Shown here piece after piece: positions 31,343 through 43,069 of a stretch of 64,000 nucleotides of DNA. The notes beneath the pieces were generated by a model, which worked only from the letters and a program-made list of their open reading frames with translations, searched no databases and was not told where the DNA came from. The translations under genes and the position numbers were made by a program. The DNA is from Monocercomonoides exilis (Eukaryota > Preaxostyla > Oxymonadida > Polymastigidae), in NCBI GenBank assembly GCA_001643675.2, contig LSRY02000001.1, positions 1,111,501 through 1,175,500 of the forward strand, given 5' to 3'. Numbering within the stretch: position 1 is the stretch's first letter; each line of letters opens with the position of its first letter.

Positions 31343-32550
31343 CGAATCTTCATTGCGCATTTGGACAGCAGATAATTCGAATTTCATCGCAGTCACGAAA
31401 CATTTCTATCGAAATATGTTAAACCAATTAAAATTATCATCAAACTCTCTTTTGGAAGAAATAAGATATTGTATTTTCTGACAGAAATATTCGTAGAATA
31501 CACACATTTTCGTTGTGTAAAATATAATTTTTCCATTTGCGTTTATCAATAACACTTTCACGATATTATAAAACAAACATTAGATCTTGTCCTTTAATTA
31601 TTCTTGATTCACTATTAATAAAACAATAATTTAAAAATGTTATCAAATGATTTCCATAATCATTAAAAACATTTCAAGAGTTAACTTTATCATTATTTAT
31701 CGTTTTAAGAAAAAAAACTAATTCTTGATCTTTTGGGGGTAAAGATCAAAATTTAAAAGTATTCAATAACATTTGAATTAAGAATAATTCAGCCGAAAAA
31801 AGTGGATGTTCATGTTATTCAAATCAAACACAATGATAATATGAAATAAAAAATTTTTCAATAGGTCGTGTATAAAAAGTTTGAAAGTCCATATATTCCC
31901 CCATATCAAATGTCAAAAATATTAAAAAGGAAATATTTTTCTGAGCGAAAGAAAATCTGAAAATTTATGTTTTTTTTTCTATCAAATACTTTTTCATTAA
32001 TCTTTTCGGTTTGAAGGGACTGAAAGTTTGAGAAAGTTTTATTTTTTCCAATTGAAAAACTAACATCAATTGAAATTTTTCAATATTTGAAAATTTTAAA
32101 AGTTGAAGCTCTGGTTTTCATTTCTTATATCGCATTTTTTGGTGAAAGTCATCATCAATTTCATCGAGGAGTATTGAAACATTTTTATAAATAAAGAGAT
32201 CAGCAAAGATGGAACAAATACAATATTAAAGAAAAGAAATATATGTGGAGCAAACAAGAAAACAATCAGTATAAGTTTAAAACACCCATCAACAATCAGC
32301 ATACTTAGAAATAACAAATGAAAAAAGTTGAGAGGTACTTTTTTTTTCATTATCCAGAAATTTTCATCTTGATGAAACAATCGCAAATTTTGCCTTAAAT
32401 AATGTTTATTATTATTTTGAAGAATAAAAAAAAATGTTTCATAAGAAAATGAAGAACAAAGAGTGAAGAAGATTCGTCTCGAACAGAAACAGAACCTGTT
32501 CAGCAACGAGGATATACGGAGATCTTAGATGAATTCTATCTGCATCATAT
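31343..32550. other. AT-rich region, no gene recognised
   Basis: Only chance-like open frames. A solitary right end of MITE family 4 (TTTGAAAGTCCATATATTCC then CCCATA) ends at about 31904. Confidence 0.5.
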
Positions 32551-32554
32551 TATT

Positions 32555-33240
32555 ATGAAAAGAACAAAATCGTTATTTCTAATCCGAAATTTGAGTCTTC
32601 TGTATCCACATTCACAAAGATTGTTGGCAAAGAATCAAGGATGTTTTGATTCAATTCGAGAACGGGCTGAAGACAATTCTGAAGATTATCTTTTTGCAAA
32701 TGGAAAGAAGCTTTGTTATTTTGTTCTCATCGAATGGTTTGTGCTTTTGTCACCAAATGCCTTCTCTCCTTCCTCATCCTCTTCCACCAAATCAACAGTC
32801 ACTCTATCCGCTTCCTCTCCTTCTTCTGCCTCTCCTCAACAGTAATCGTCTTCTGCAACACATTGTTCCACTCGCATTGAATATGCACGTCTGAAAGATG
32901 AGCAAATGTTGAGCTGCCTTATGAACATCGATGCAGGGCTGGTGTATCTGAGGCAGCCTGACCAGATCTTCAAGAAATGAAAGAGAGAAGACAAAGCAGT
33001 AACTTTGACACAATCAGTGGTTAAGATGCAGCTGACAAGGTTCAGATATCATAAAAAATCATTGAAAAGAAAGGCAGCAACTGTCATTCAAAGAAGATGG
33101 AAGACATATCAGACAATACAGTGGTTCTTGTGAAAACTGGAGGTTTTGCAAGCAAGCTGGAGGAGAAGTGTATTGAGCAACCGAAGTCGCTTGGAAAAGA
33201 ATTGGATGGTTCCATAGAAGAAGACAAATAATCACTCATT
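32555..33240 (+). pseudogene. Decayed IQ-motif protein fragment
   Basis: Plus-strand protein-like stretches run in shifting frames: RNLSLLYPHSQRLL and FANGKKLCYFVLIEWF (32555-32843), then LMNIDAGLVYLRQPDQIF, then VVKMQLTRFRYHKK with KRKAATVIQRRWKTYQT (about 33019-33113). The last resembles an IQ (calmodulin-binding) motif. Internal stops and frame changes indicate a pseudogene. Parent family not identified. Confidence 0.45.
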
Positions 33241-33619
33241 CATTTCCAGCCATTGTATATGGATATTTGATAAAAAAAAATAAAAGTGAAGTTCACTCGA
33301 AACTTGTTGAACTGAAGCTCTAAAAAAAACGTGAACATTTCATACTGACAGTTGTCTGAATTAAAGATTCTTTAACATTTTCTATTTGGTTTTCCTCAAC
33401 CTCTCTTGTTCTCTTTTATTCAAACATCTTCTTTTTTATACTTTTTCTTTTTCTTCTTTTTCTCAATCATCCCCGGATTCTTCCTTCACCTCATTCCATT
33501 TTTTCTCATTTCCAAAGTTCTCTAAATGTCTCTGTCATCTCTCTCTTGCTCCTCATCAACATCAAGGATTCATCTTCATCTTCAAAAACTTCTCACATAA
33601 TTTCAGTCCTTTTGTATTT

Positions 33620-34100
33620 TTTTCTACCGATATCCTTTTAGACTTATCTGCTTCTTCTTAACCACCTCTATCTTATGCGATTGAAATCTCTTGTTGAATT
33701 CGGTTAATCCACGAAGCTCTGCGCAAATCAATTTCTTTGGCTCGAAGCAAACCAGACACTTTTCCACATCGGCCTCCTCCTTCATTAACCTCAGCATTCC
33801 CACTCCAAGAGTCTCCAATCCCCAAAGATTCCATTGCTTCTTCCTCCTTCAACTATTTCTCTTTGATTCTTTCCATGAACACCCTGCACACGATGCGATA
33901 ACATCCTTTCACTCCTTTTCATCATTCTTCATCTGTCTCTTCTTGCTCCTTTTTAACAGTCAGTGCAATTTCTGATGATGATAGAACTCATCCTCTATCC
34001 TCATCACCTCATCCTGCAGTGCTTTCTTTGCAATCTCCTTCAAAGGCAAACTTCAACTGCTTCACATATGCACATTGTTGAACGCTTTAAAAAGCCTTTC
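33620..34100 (-). pseudogene. Decayed relative of the 23383-24446 gene
   Basis: Minus-strand fragments in two frames reproduce the order of the 23.4-24.4 kb gene: a segment like MERIKEK, KEEEAM and then LETLGVGMLRLMKEEADVEK corresponds to VERIKENQGKLEEAM and VEALGLSRLRFVK. DNA similarity is also visible (CTCTTTGATTCT region; TCACATATGCACA versus CCACATGCATCA). There are several stops and frameshifts. The C-terminal extension (CLVCFEPKKLICAELRGL) has no counterpart that I could place. Confidence 0.55.
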
Positions 34101-34205
34101 AAGTTCGTTTTCCAACTATGGCACTGCATTCGTCATCAAGTGAAAATTAATAATCAGCCTTTCTTCCAAAGAAAACAAGTCCAATTGAAAAAAATTGATA
34201 TATAA

Positions 34206-35427
34206 TTGATCACATTGAATTTTCATCACATTCTGACAAACATCTGAGCTATTTTCAGTTGAATTTCCTATTTTTCTGAACAAAAAGATGGGAGTAATTT
34301 TCGATATTAAGAATATTTTTTTTTCCTTTCAATGAAATGAGAAATGAAATAACTCTATCATTTGAAGAGAGTAAAAAATTAAAAACTCTGATTTTTTTGT
34401 TTCGAAAAAAATGATCTATAAAAGTTAATCATTGAAGTTATGATAAATGAAGCGAATCAAAGAAAGGCGAATGTCGAAGATCTCATATAATGCGCTTTTG
34501 CCTGAAAAAAAGAAATACACATGCAAATTCACTTCAATGTTCAAAAGTTATGGAATCACAAATGTTAGCGAAAACAGTTTCCATTTCACACAACGATGAG
34601 AAATGACCATGGATAATTGTTAAACTCTCAGGAAACTAATCAGCATTATTCACACTGAATGGGTTTTGAATAATGATAGAATTTTTTATTTGTTACTTCA
34701 CTGAACTGTTAAAATATAATTTTGATGAATATATTTAATGATTTGAATATTCTTGAACACAAATTTATTGAAATTGACGAATTAATTGAATCTGTGGTTT
34801 CGTCCTCCTTTTTCTGTGAAATATCCTTCATAATTTGTTGATTTTTTAGTTCCAGAAAAAATCTTTTCATTTTCTATATTAGCAGAATCGTCCTTACAAC
34901 ATTTGCCTATTGCGAATTTATTAAGTTCGAATTTGAGTATTTTTTGGGAAGAAGTTAGAGAAGGATTGATTTCAACAAAGCTGAAAGCTTTTTCATTTAG
35001 CATTTCTTTGTTTTTGTCTTGTTCAAATTAATCTTCTGCCTCAGATTGTTAAAAACTCTGAAGATGAACATCAATTTTGAAATCGAAGCTCTTAATCGAT
35101 CGTCAAAAAAACAATTTATCTCAATAAAAATCAAAAACGAAAATACAGCTCATTTGTGAACAACGAACAATTATCATCAACAAATGTTTAAAAAATATTT
35201 AATTAGAAAATAAAGTCAACAATTTTTCCACAACACGCAATTTGTGACAAATTAGATCAAAATTTGTCAAAATTAACATCAAAGTTATATTTTATTTATA
35301 GGAATTCAAAGAGCACACTGCTCCATTTTTGAAAATGAATGGGAAACTCATTTGAAAAAAATGTAAGAAATGACATGAAAATTTGACTTGTCCGTCAATT
35401 TGAAACTAACCCCCCCCCTCCCCCCCC

Positions 35428-35465
<38 letters not shown>

Positions 35466-35860
35466 AAAAATAAAAATAAACTTGTTTGGTCAGACAGGCT
35501 TAATTAGATGTATGTTTTCGCAGTTGGAGTTTATTTGGAATAAATCTCTTTGAGATTAAATTTTTGATCAAAACTCGAACGAAAGTGTGATTTCATAAAG
35601 AATCAGCCATATAGTATTTCAAATTTGTTTTTTCTGTTTATGCTGAAAATACTAAAATGCTGGAATTTCTAAATTTCTTGTATATTACAACTGTTTATAT
35701 GTTGAAATGTTGATTTATGTAATACATTTTTTACAGGCAAAAAGAATGTGATGTTGAAAAAAAACTGAAAAAAAAGAATGCTTACAAAGAAAGAACAACA
35801 AAAGAAATAATAACATTATACAGGGTTCATTATCCTATGTTTCTTCTTCGCAATTTTCAG
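34206..35860. other. AT-rich region with a C/A tract, no gene
   Basis: No supported gene. It holds a homopolymer tract (35410-35463) and, at about 35488-35590, an inverted dispersed copy of sequence found at 19010-19112, sharing the 14-mer GGTCAGACAGGCTT and TTTTGATCAAAA-type flanks. Confidence 0.5.
35410..35463 (+). repeat. Poly-C followed by poly-A tract
   Basis: About 18 C (one T interruption) run directly into about 35 A. Length is probably unstable and may be misassembled. Confidence 0.9.
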
Positions 35861-35868
35861 TATTATAT

Positions 35869-36740
35869 TCAATATGCTCGTTTTTTTTTCCTTACATATT
35901 CACAAACAAATACAAAAATTTCAATAAAGTTATTTTCTTTCGAGACTTTGACAAAAACCATGGAAAGGTTATCTGCAATTAAGTATTTTCTTTCTCCGTT
36001 CAAAGGAAATGCTTTTCGCAACGAACCCCATAAACCTTTGATCGTGTTTGTGCATGCTTTTGTAACCGGGTCAACGATATTCCTTTTGTGGCACACTGTT
36101 CTGTGTTCATATCCATACGTATTTTAGCATTCGTATGCCTTCCACTCATCGCTCATGATGATGGTTTCAGGTTAAATATATTCAAGAATAATTGGAAGGA
36201 GTGTTTATTTTGTTCTGTTTGGGACAATCATCACAAATCGAGGTCCTGCTCCTACACTGTCAAGCCTTTCCACTCCACCAAACAACCAAATTTGCTTTTT
36301 TCTTCTTCCCCTTCTATCCTTTTTTCGACACCAGACAGCCTCATCGATTTCGACTATCTTTCCTTTTCCTCCAATTTGTATTTGCTTCGAATTCCATATC
36401 TTCATGCACACAACCCTTTAAGCGCTTGTCCAAAATGCAACTGTATTGCGATTAATTCCCATTAATTCTGCAGTTTTGTTGATATAAATTCCAACACACT
36501 GTAACAAAAGTGTACTAAGAGTTTTTCCCAATCCTATTTTGCTTTTTGAAAACACAGTCCCATCCAAAACAGATTTTTTGATTTTGCAGAAAGAACAGTT
36601 CCAATATCTATAATTTTTATCGTTCATTTGGATTGTCATCCGTCTTTAGTATTTCTTGAACACAAGAACATCTCCTATTCCAAAATTAAGTTAAACCAAT
36701 CCCAATTCATATCTTCGTTGTGAAATATGTCCAATTACTC
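35869..36740 (-). pseudogene. Merlin (IS1595/ISXO2-type) transposase remnant, copy A
   Basis: Reading right to left: EDMNWDWFN, zinc-ribbon half YRYWNCSFCKIKKSVLDGT, KIVEIDEAVWCRKK with WLFGGVERLDS and IVPNRTK, then a decayed SDEW region, CHKRNIVDPVTKACTNTIKG and LWGSLRKAFP. The family catalytic Glu in NTIEG is Lys here (NTIKG), and frames shift several times, so it is inactive. Merlin elements move through a DDE transposase of about 300-350 aa. Confidence 0.85.
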
Positions 36741-37796
36741 ACTCGTCGAGCATATCTCTCTTTCTGTTGCAATCATCAAATCAGAAAATTGAAAATCACA
36801 TACGATTTATTGAATAATTTAATGAATTGATCAAAAACTTTGTGATTTTTTTATATCGACGCAGAACAAACTCAGATTAATAACGTTTTTAATTTTTTCA
36901 TTGTTGTTTGTTTAATACTTGATTCAAACTGGTTTTTCAAGAAATTCGCATTCCCGTAATATTTGCATATACCAAGATTGCTTCATTGAAAGAAACTGAT
37001 GAGTACATATATTCAAAAGAAGTTGAGGGAGATTGGAACGAGCAGATGGTCACATCAAGAACATCAGACTTCCCAATAATTTCTGTTTGACCCAAGATCA
37101 ACATCTGCCAATAGCATGAAGTCACAGTGTGTTGAATTCAAATATATTTTTAAATGGTGCGGTGCACTGAAATCTCAACATTATTTGCTGTCTGTGTGAT
37201 TGTCTGCAACTGAAGACACAAATATCGTCTTGTTCTGGTATTTCTCGATTCTCAGAATCAGATATTCATCTCCTTCAAACGAGTCTGTTGTGCTGCCCCA
37301 CATCACCAACTTTTTTATTAATGATTATCAAAAAAAATGCCACAAATTTGAAAAGCTGACAGCAAAAATGGATTTATAATTAATTTAAATTTAAAGAGAA
37401 TAAGCTCCAAACCATCATTTTTGATAAAACTTTTATTCATTTTTTCAAGAAAGAGATGTTCCCGCTTCCAAGAAATTATATCATTCATTTAGAATGTGAG
37501 AAAATTCTGATTAAATTAAAACTTTAATAATCGTCAGAATTTTTGTTTTCTTTTCAAAAGAATCAAAATGAACCATTAACAATTCATGAATCAACAGTTG
37601 CAAAATAGTTTAATCAAGAAAACCACTTTTTCATTGCGATACTGATATTTTTATTTTGATCAACAAATTTGATATATAACTACATGTTTCGAAAAATATC
37701 TTTCCTTAAATAAATGTGCTTCAAAATGATAAACATCGCAGTTAGTTTTTTTTATTAGAATAATGGAAACGGAATGATAATTTATTAACTACCATA
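36741..37796. other. AT-rich region, no gene recognised
   Basis: No supported coding sequence or repeat family was identified between Merlin copy A and the MITE at 37797. Confidence 0.5.
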
Positions 37797-38065
37797 TGGG
37801 ACAATATATTTGATTTCAGGCATTTTCATTGAAAAATCATGCACTTTTGATAAGCGTTTTGTTAACAAAAAATTCAATAAAAATGGGTTCATTTTTTGAC
37901 ATACATGGAATGTCACAAAACTTTTCTAATAACAACTTTCATGGCTATTTGCTGAAAAGAATAACCAATTTATTTTGAATTCTGAGAATGATTGATAAAG
38001 TTATGAGTGAATCAATTTTTTGATGCTTTGGGCAAAAAAAGCTTGAAAGTCAATATTTTTCCCCA
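37797..38065. mobile_element. MITE family 4, copy b (269 bp) with TA duplication
   Basis: Starts TGGGACAATATATTTGATTT with CAGGCATTTTCATTGAAAAA inside and ends GCTTGAAAGTCAATATTTTT plus CCCCA. TA stands at 37795-37796 and 38066-38067. Non-coding. Confidence 0.85.
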
Positions 38066-38135
38066 TATGTCTAATTTTTGATCTGATGTCACTATTTAAA
38101 AATGATAATTAATTGTGAATTTTTACATCATAAAG

Positions 38136-38870
38136 CTAATTCCGATATCTATCAGCACATTGTTTCCTCAGTCGTTTCATCCTTCCAAAAAACCATACAA
38201 CTGGAATCCTATTTTTTGCAAGTCTCGCATTGAATTCCATTTCTTCTTTGGATTTTACATTTTCATTAAGTGTGATTAAATCTAACCCTTCTGCAACTCC
38301 CTGAGATCCACCATCTGCCATTATTTTCCATTGAGCATTGAATTCATTCAGGCTATTCTTATGTCTGTCCTCATTTGAAATCTGTAAATATTCAATAAAT
38401 GGTAGCAAATCCTTTTTAAATAGAGAGAAATCATGGATATGCACTTCAACGACTTCAGATGTGAATAAAGCTTCAAATGGATGAGAAGCGGCAACAGCAA
38501 CTTGAATTTTAACGCCATGAACTTTGTGATGCCCGTCCCATAGAAGTTTTTGATTTTCGAAACTTCCAGCAGGCTTTTCAGTTCGCATGGAGGTCGCATT
38601 GACCAGTAATGCTACTGTTCCAACAAATGATCTGTCTCAGTGAAAGTCGTCCTTCTCTTTTTTCGTTCATTTGTCTCAGAACATGTAATGCTAATGGAAG
38701 GATGAAATTTGTCGAGTCAGAAATGATATGGTTTGTTTTTCCAAACCACAGCCCAATATGTGTTTGTGTTGCACCTGTTGACATCCATTCTAAATTTGAA
38801 AATAGTTTATCCGCTGTTGAGATGAGTCCCTTTGGTCCTCTCCTAGGTATTTTTTACAAATAAATCTATC
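38136..38870 (-). pseudogene. PIF/Harbinger-like (DDE_4) transposase remnant with lost catalytic residues
   Basis: The main frame (38640-38136) reads LLVNATSMRTEKPAG, KLLWDGHHKVHGVKIQVAV, HIHDFSLF, IMADGGSQG and NRIPVVWFFGRMKRLRK, the typical order of DDE_4/IS5-type domains. The first catalytic Asp (usually VDAT/LDGT) is Asn, and the Glu expected before the FGRxK motif (R-I-P-V-E) is Val; the middle Asp (ADGG) remains. The upstream part (38870-38578) continues in another frame (GLWFGKTNHIISDS). Confidence 0.75.
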
Positions 38871-39077
38871 GAGTTCACTATCAATGGAAAAAGTCTGACA
38901 TTCAGATTATTAATATCTGTGAAATACCTTTTTTTGTTCGAATGAATACTGACAGTTTTCATTTTGGATCATGTGAAAAAACGTAATAAAAGAAAAATAA
39001 TCAAATGAAGAAAATAATTTATCTTAAAAAAAATGCAAAAGATAAATGTTCAATGTGATATGTTTCTGAATCTTATA

Positions 39078-39335
39078 TGTGTGATTATTTTTGTTGTCAT
39101 ATTATTTCTAATTAAATTTTCGGTTTGAATATTTCTCCTTTGTATTAACAAAAGAATACTTTAAAGAGAAAAGGCTAAAAAAACATTATCATGATTTTTA
39201 TTTGTGCTTTTACATTTGTTTTTTAAAACAGTTGTTATAAATTCTCAAATAGTGTACAAAATCTCTTCCCAATGACAAATGAAAATGAAAAATTGACACC
39301 CCGAAAAAAGTTATGATTACAAAAATAATCACCCA
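39078..39335. mobile_element. MITE family 1, copy a (258 bp) with TA duplication
   Basis: Ends TGTGTGATTATTTTTGTTGT and inverse of TGGGTGATTATTTTTGTAAT, flanked by TA (39076-39077, 39336-39337). The interior shares TATTAACAAAAGAATAC and ACACCCCGAAAAAAG with the copy at 44531. Confidence 0.9.
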
Positions 39336-40265
39336 TATTTTTTTGTAATCTGTCCTATCTTTCATCAGGATCAAAGGAATTTTATTCTTTTGAAAAGGAA
39401 TTAACACAATATTCACAGCATCATACAGACACTCCAAGTTCTTAAATATTTCTTCATCTTCCTCCTTCGAAAATAGCAAATTTGATTAAAAAAAGAAAAA
39501 CGAAAACCATTCTGGAGAGAGGAAATGCTATTTAAGATCAATGTGTAGGTAAAATGACTGATGGAGGACTGAAAGTGGGTGAAAAAAGCAAAATTGTCAC
39601 ATTTGAAATTCACTCTGAATATTTTGTTCCATTGTTTATGAAATTGAAAAATCCCTGTTTCAGTTGTGAAGGTGACGAAAATTTGACAAAAACATGCATC
39701 AAGGAAGTGAGGAGTTACGAAGCTGAAGTCAGATCATTGTGCAGTGATGGATAACAACCAATAAAAATGGTCTTGCAGCATTTTTCAAAAGAAAATGAAG
39801 ACGAAAGTTCGTTATCATCAATTTCGATTAGTCCTTAACAAATTAATTGAAGCAATCATTTCATAAATTTGGTTATTACCCACACTTTAAAGAAAATTCA
39901 TTTCGAAATGGTTAAAGATGTTAAAATTTTTTTTTCAAACATTCACATTGGATAAAAAAAATACTGCTCAAATCGAATTGTCCTCCATTTATAAGCAACA
40001 CGTGGAATTGTTAATGTGAAATTTGCTCTTTCATTGGTCAAAAACGTTGTACAATTGTCAAAAACGATTTATTGGATCATCTTTCGGTTTAAAATACCAT
40101 TGAAACTGAAATTTTGCTTTATACTCTTCAAAAGCTTCATTTTGTTTAAGAAAGTGACAATTTCAAACTTTGTTCAGTTTTTCCTAAACATTTTGAAGTT
40201 TTGTCCTGGTTTCAGTTATTATTGAAAAATAAACACTTTTAAACGAGTGAATGGGTTGGAGCAAT
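39336..40265. other. AT-rich region with a short unexplained open frame
   Basis: A 66-codon plus-strand frame at 39554-39754 (includes NPCFSCEGDENLTKTC) looks protein-like but has no recognised family. Nothing else supported. Confidence 0.35.
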
Positions 40266-40267
40266 TA

Positions 40268-41876
40268 CAGTCAAAACCGGATATAATCACCTCGAATAAA
40301 ATAACATTCGTTTATAGTCACATTTTTCGATGCAATGACATTTTTGTCCAATTTTTCATTCATTTTCCATTGAATATTGTCACACGGCTGAAAATTAATA
40401 ATTACAATTTTTATTTTTACGTGTGATTTTTTTTTCAGTTTGTCCAAATAAAATGTTGATCTGTCCTTTTTTAATGTCGATCATCCCATCTACAATATTA
40501 AAAATGCTACCCAATATTGATTAGAGTTCGTATAACTGTGAGTATTTTTGTGACGAATTTTTCCTTTGAAGAGTTGTTCGTGTTTATAACTTGCTCAGAA
40601 ATTAATTTGAATTAACATGCCACCTGATATGGTCAGATTTTTTTCTTCTTTATCAAATAATTTAGTTTGAAATTTAATTTTTTCAATATTAATCAAATAA
40701 TGCAGAATGAAACAAATTGTTGGTGAAAAACCAATAAGAAGTTGATGTGGATGAAATTTTTACGAAATGAAGACTTCTATTTTGCATCAAAATGAAAACA
40801 TGTAACGGAACTTTCTCGCAACTCTGCAAAACAATATGTGCATTGATTGAAAATTTATTAAAGCTTTTATCCAATATTTGACGATTAATTTTCAATTTCA
40901 TCTATTTTTAAATGAATATCTGAATGCAATGTAGTGAAATGTTCATTTTTGTGAGAACTTTATTTTGTTGGATCAAAGCGTTTATTGTTAATATGGACCG
41001 TTGATTGGTTGATATTCTATCTATTAATATGTATTCAATCTTTTTTTATGATTAATTCTTGGCGATTTTGTTTTTTGTTTTATGTGTTTTTTTTCATAAG
41101 TCTTGCAACTTGTTAAAGAAGTTTAAAAACTTATATATTGTGTTTTACATATAAATTAAGAATAAGTTCGTGAAACTATGAAGAAATAATTATATGATTG
41201 GATTTTAATTTTGAAACAATTTATCGTTTCATTTTTCTCAATAAAAGCATTTGAGATAAATAAGAAAAATCAAATTACAAGAAATCAATTGTGTTAATAA
41301 ATTCTGATGCGAAAATGATTGATTTGTTTGTTCAAAAGAATGTTAATACGCATAAAAAAGATTGACAACCATATTTTCTCAGCACATTTCAATAAACTTT
41401 CTAGTTATCAATAAAAAACAAATACTGCTTCTGAAACATATTTTTTTATCCAAAAAAATCTGAATTCTTCAAAAACATTCTTATATAAGGCATCAATCGG
41501 GGAAAATAAATGAAGCTGTAAATGAAAGTTGAAAAACAATATATGAAGCAGAAGAATTAGAAATATTCAAACTATTAACACCAAAAATTATGTCTACACC
41601 AAAAAAACAGCAAAAACCATTCGGTCAACACAAAAAATGAATAGAATTAACTGTTAAGCTCAAAAATGAAAAATATTGCACAATTTATTTTTAATTATCA
41701 TGGAATGATCGACATAAAAAAAGGACAGATCAACATTTTTTTTGGGACAGACTGTTTGAAAAATCTATTTTTTGATCAAAAATTTCAAATTTTCGTTTTT
41801 TCAAAATTTAGTTTTAATAAGTCAAAAAACCTAATAAAACAATAAAAATTGTTATATCTATTGAAAAATGTGTATT
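40268..41876. mobile_element. CAGTCAAAACCGG mariner-like repeat, interrupted and truncated
   Basis: TA (40266-40267) precedes CAGTCAAAACCGGATATAAT. The sequence then matches the arms of the 55549-56460 element up to 40435, is interrupted by the 40436-41754 insertion, and resumes at 41755 with GAAAAATCTATTTTTTGATC. It stops at 41876 where MITE family 4 begins. Confidence 0.85.
40436..41754. mobile_element. 1.3-kb element with ~53-bp inverted repeats, CAGTTTGTCC ends
   Basis: Left CAGTTTGTCCAAATAAAATG then TTGATCTGTCC and ATGTCGATCATCCCA; the right-end inverse begins CAGTCTGTCCCAAAAAAAAT and keeps TTGATCTGTCC and ATGTCGATCATTCCA. The 1.2-kb interior has no long open frame, so it is a non-autonomous element inserted in the 40268 repeat. 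Confidence 0.85.
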
Positions 41877-42148
41877 TGGCGCAATATATTGCACTTCATG
41901 CTTTTTCATAGAAAATTCATGCACTTTTTATTGACTTTTTAATATCAATAAACACAGAAAAAATGGGTCCATTTTTTTTTAACATTTGTGAAATGTTGGA
42001 GAACTTTTTGTTTTGATATCAACGATTCCTGTTTGCGGATCTGAAAATCAAATTTATTTGAAATCTGAGAAAGTTAAATGAATTTATGAGCGAAGTAATT
42101 TTTCAATGACTAGTGCGAAAGAAGCTTGAAAATCCGTATTTTCCCCCA
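41877..42148. mobile_element. MITE family 4, copy c (272 bp)
   Basis: Starts TGGCGCAATATATTGCAC and ends GCTTGAAAATCCGTATTTTC plus CCCCA; the interior matches copies at 20022 and 37797. It cuts off the 40268 repeat. Confidence 0.85.
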
Positions 42149-42164
42149 TTTGTCTCAATTTATT

Positions 42165-42380
42165 TGAAAAGTTCTTTTTGTTTAATTTTCAGGTCAAAAT
42201 GAAAAATGAATATTTTCTTCAAATTTTCACACTTACTCACCGATATTTATTAGTACATGAATAAAAACATTTTCAAGCATTAATCCACATTCTGGAAAAT
42301 TTTGGTGAATTGGAATGAAAATTTGATAAAAATGTGCATTTTTCATTTTTTCCTGAAAATTAAACAAAAAGAACTTTTCT
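42165..42380. mobile_element. MITE family 5, copy a (~216 bp)
   Basis: Inverted ends TGAAAAGTTCTTTTTGTTTA then ATTTTCAGG, with the matching CCTGAAAATTAAACAAAAAG then AACTTTTC on the right. A second copy lies at 58023. Confidence 0.8.
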
Positions 42381-42610
42381 AAAAAATAATGACATCTGAA
42401 AGATTTCGCCACCTTAGCAAGCACCAATCAGTCAATTTGAGGAAAAATACAATGTTTTAAAATATTCGAATAAAAATGCATCAATTTGTTGAATAATCAC
42501 TAAACTTCAAGATAAATAATACAGCAAAGAAATCAACTTTACTCACAAATCTATCCAAAAACACTGTTTGCCATTTTTATTCTCTTTTTAGGAGCGCCGT
42601 ATCTCAGGAA

Positions 42611-43069
42611 ATGCAAATCATGAAGAGAAGGATTGGTGGAGTCAACAGAATAGTTCAAATTGATGAGATGCTTTTATTTCGCAGAAAATATATATATAAA
42701 AAAAAACCTCAGCAGTGGGTTTTCGGAGGTATTGACGTCCCTCAAACAGGAAAAGGAAAAAGCAATATGTTTATGGAAATGGTTCCAGATAGAAAGAAGC
42801 ACACTTAACATTCTTCGGTGAGAAGAAATATTAAATTAGGTTTAATAATTAACAATGACAGCTGGCGGGCCTACAATGGAATGGAAAATCTTGGTTACAC
42901 ACATAGAATGGTCAATCACAAAAAGACATTTATTAATAAAGAAACAAACACTCACACCAACCGCATTGAAGGTCTCTGGTCCTTGTTTCGTAAAAGCTTA
43001 CCACCACATGGAGTCAGACATTCCGAAATTAAATCGTTCATGGATTTTTTTACTTTCAAAAGACAATAA
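42611..43069 (+). pseudogene. Merlin transposase remnant, copy B (N-terminus missing, one in-frame TAA)
   Basis: Reads NRIVQIDEMLLFRRKY, WVFGGIDVPQ, MEMVPDRKKHT, a TAA at 42806-42808, then in the same frame IINNDSWRAYNGME, TNRIEGLWSLFRKSLPPHG. The catalytic D (QIDE), D (NNDSW) and E (RIEG) all remain. The zinc-ribbon N-terminus is absent. Confidence 0.88.

Noticed and set aside
32096-32506. 136-codon minus-strand open frame
   Set aside because: Phe/Leu/Ile-rich composition expected from AT-rich DNA; no motif or related copy seen.
42806-42808. TAA as sense codon (Gln) in Merlin copy B, implying a variant code
   Set aside because: The intact giant, BRX1 and centrin frames use CAA/CAG for Gln and stop codons normally; other Merlin copies contain TGA and TAG too, which fits decay.
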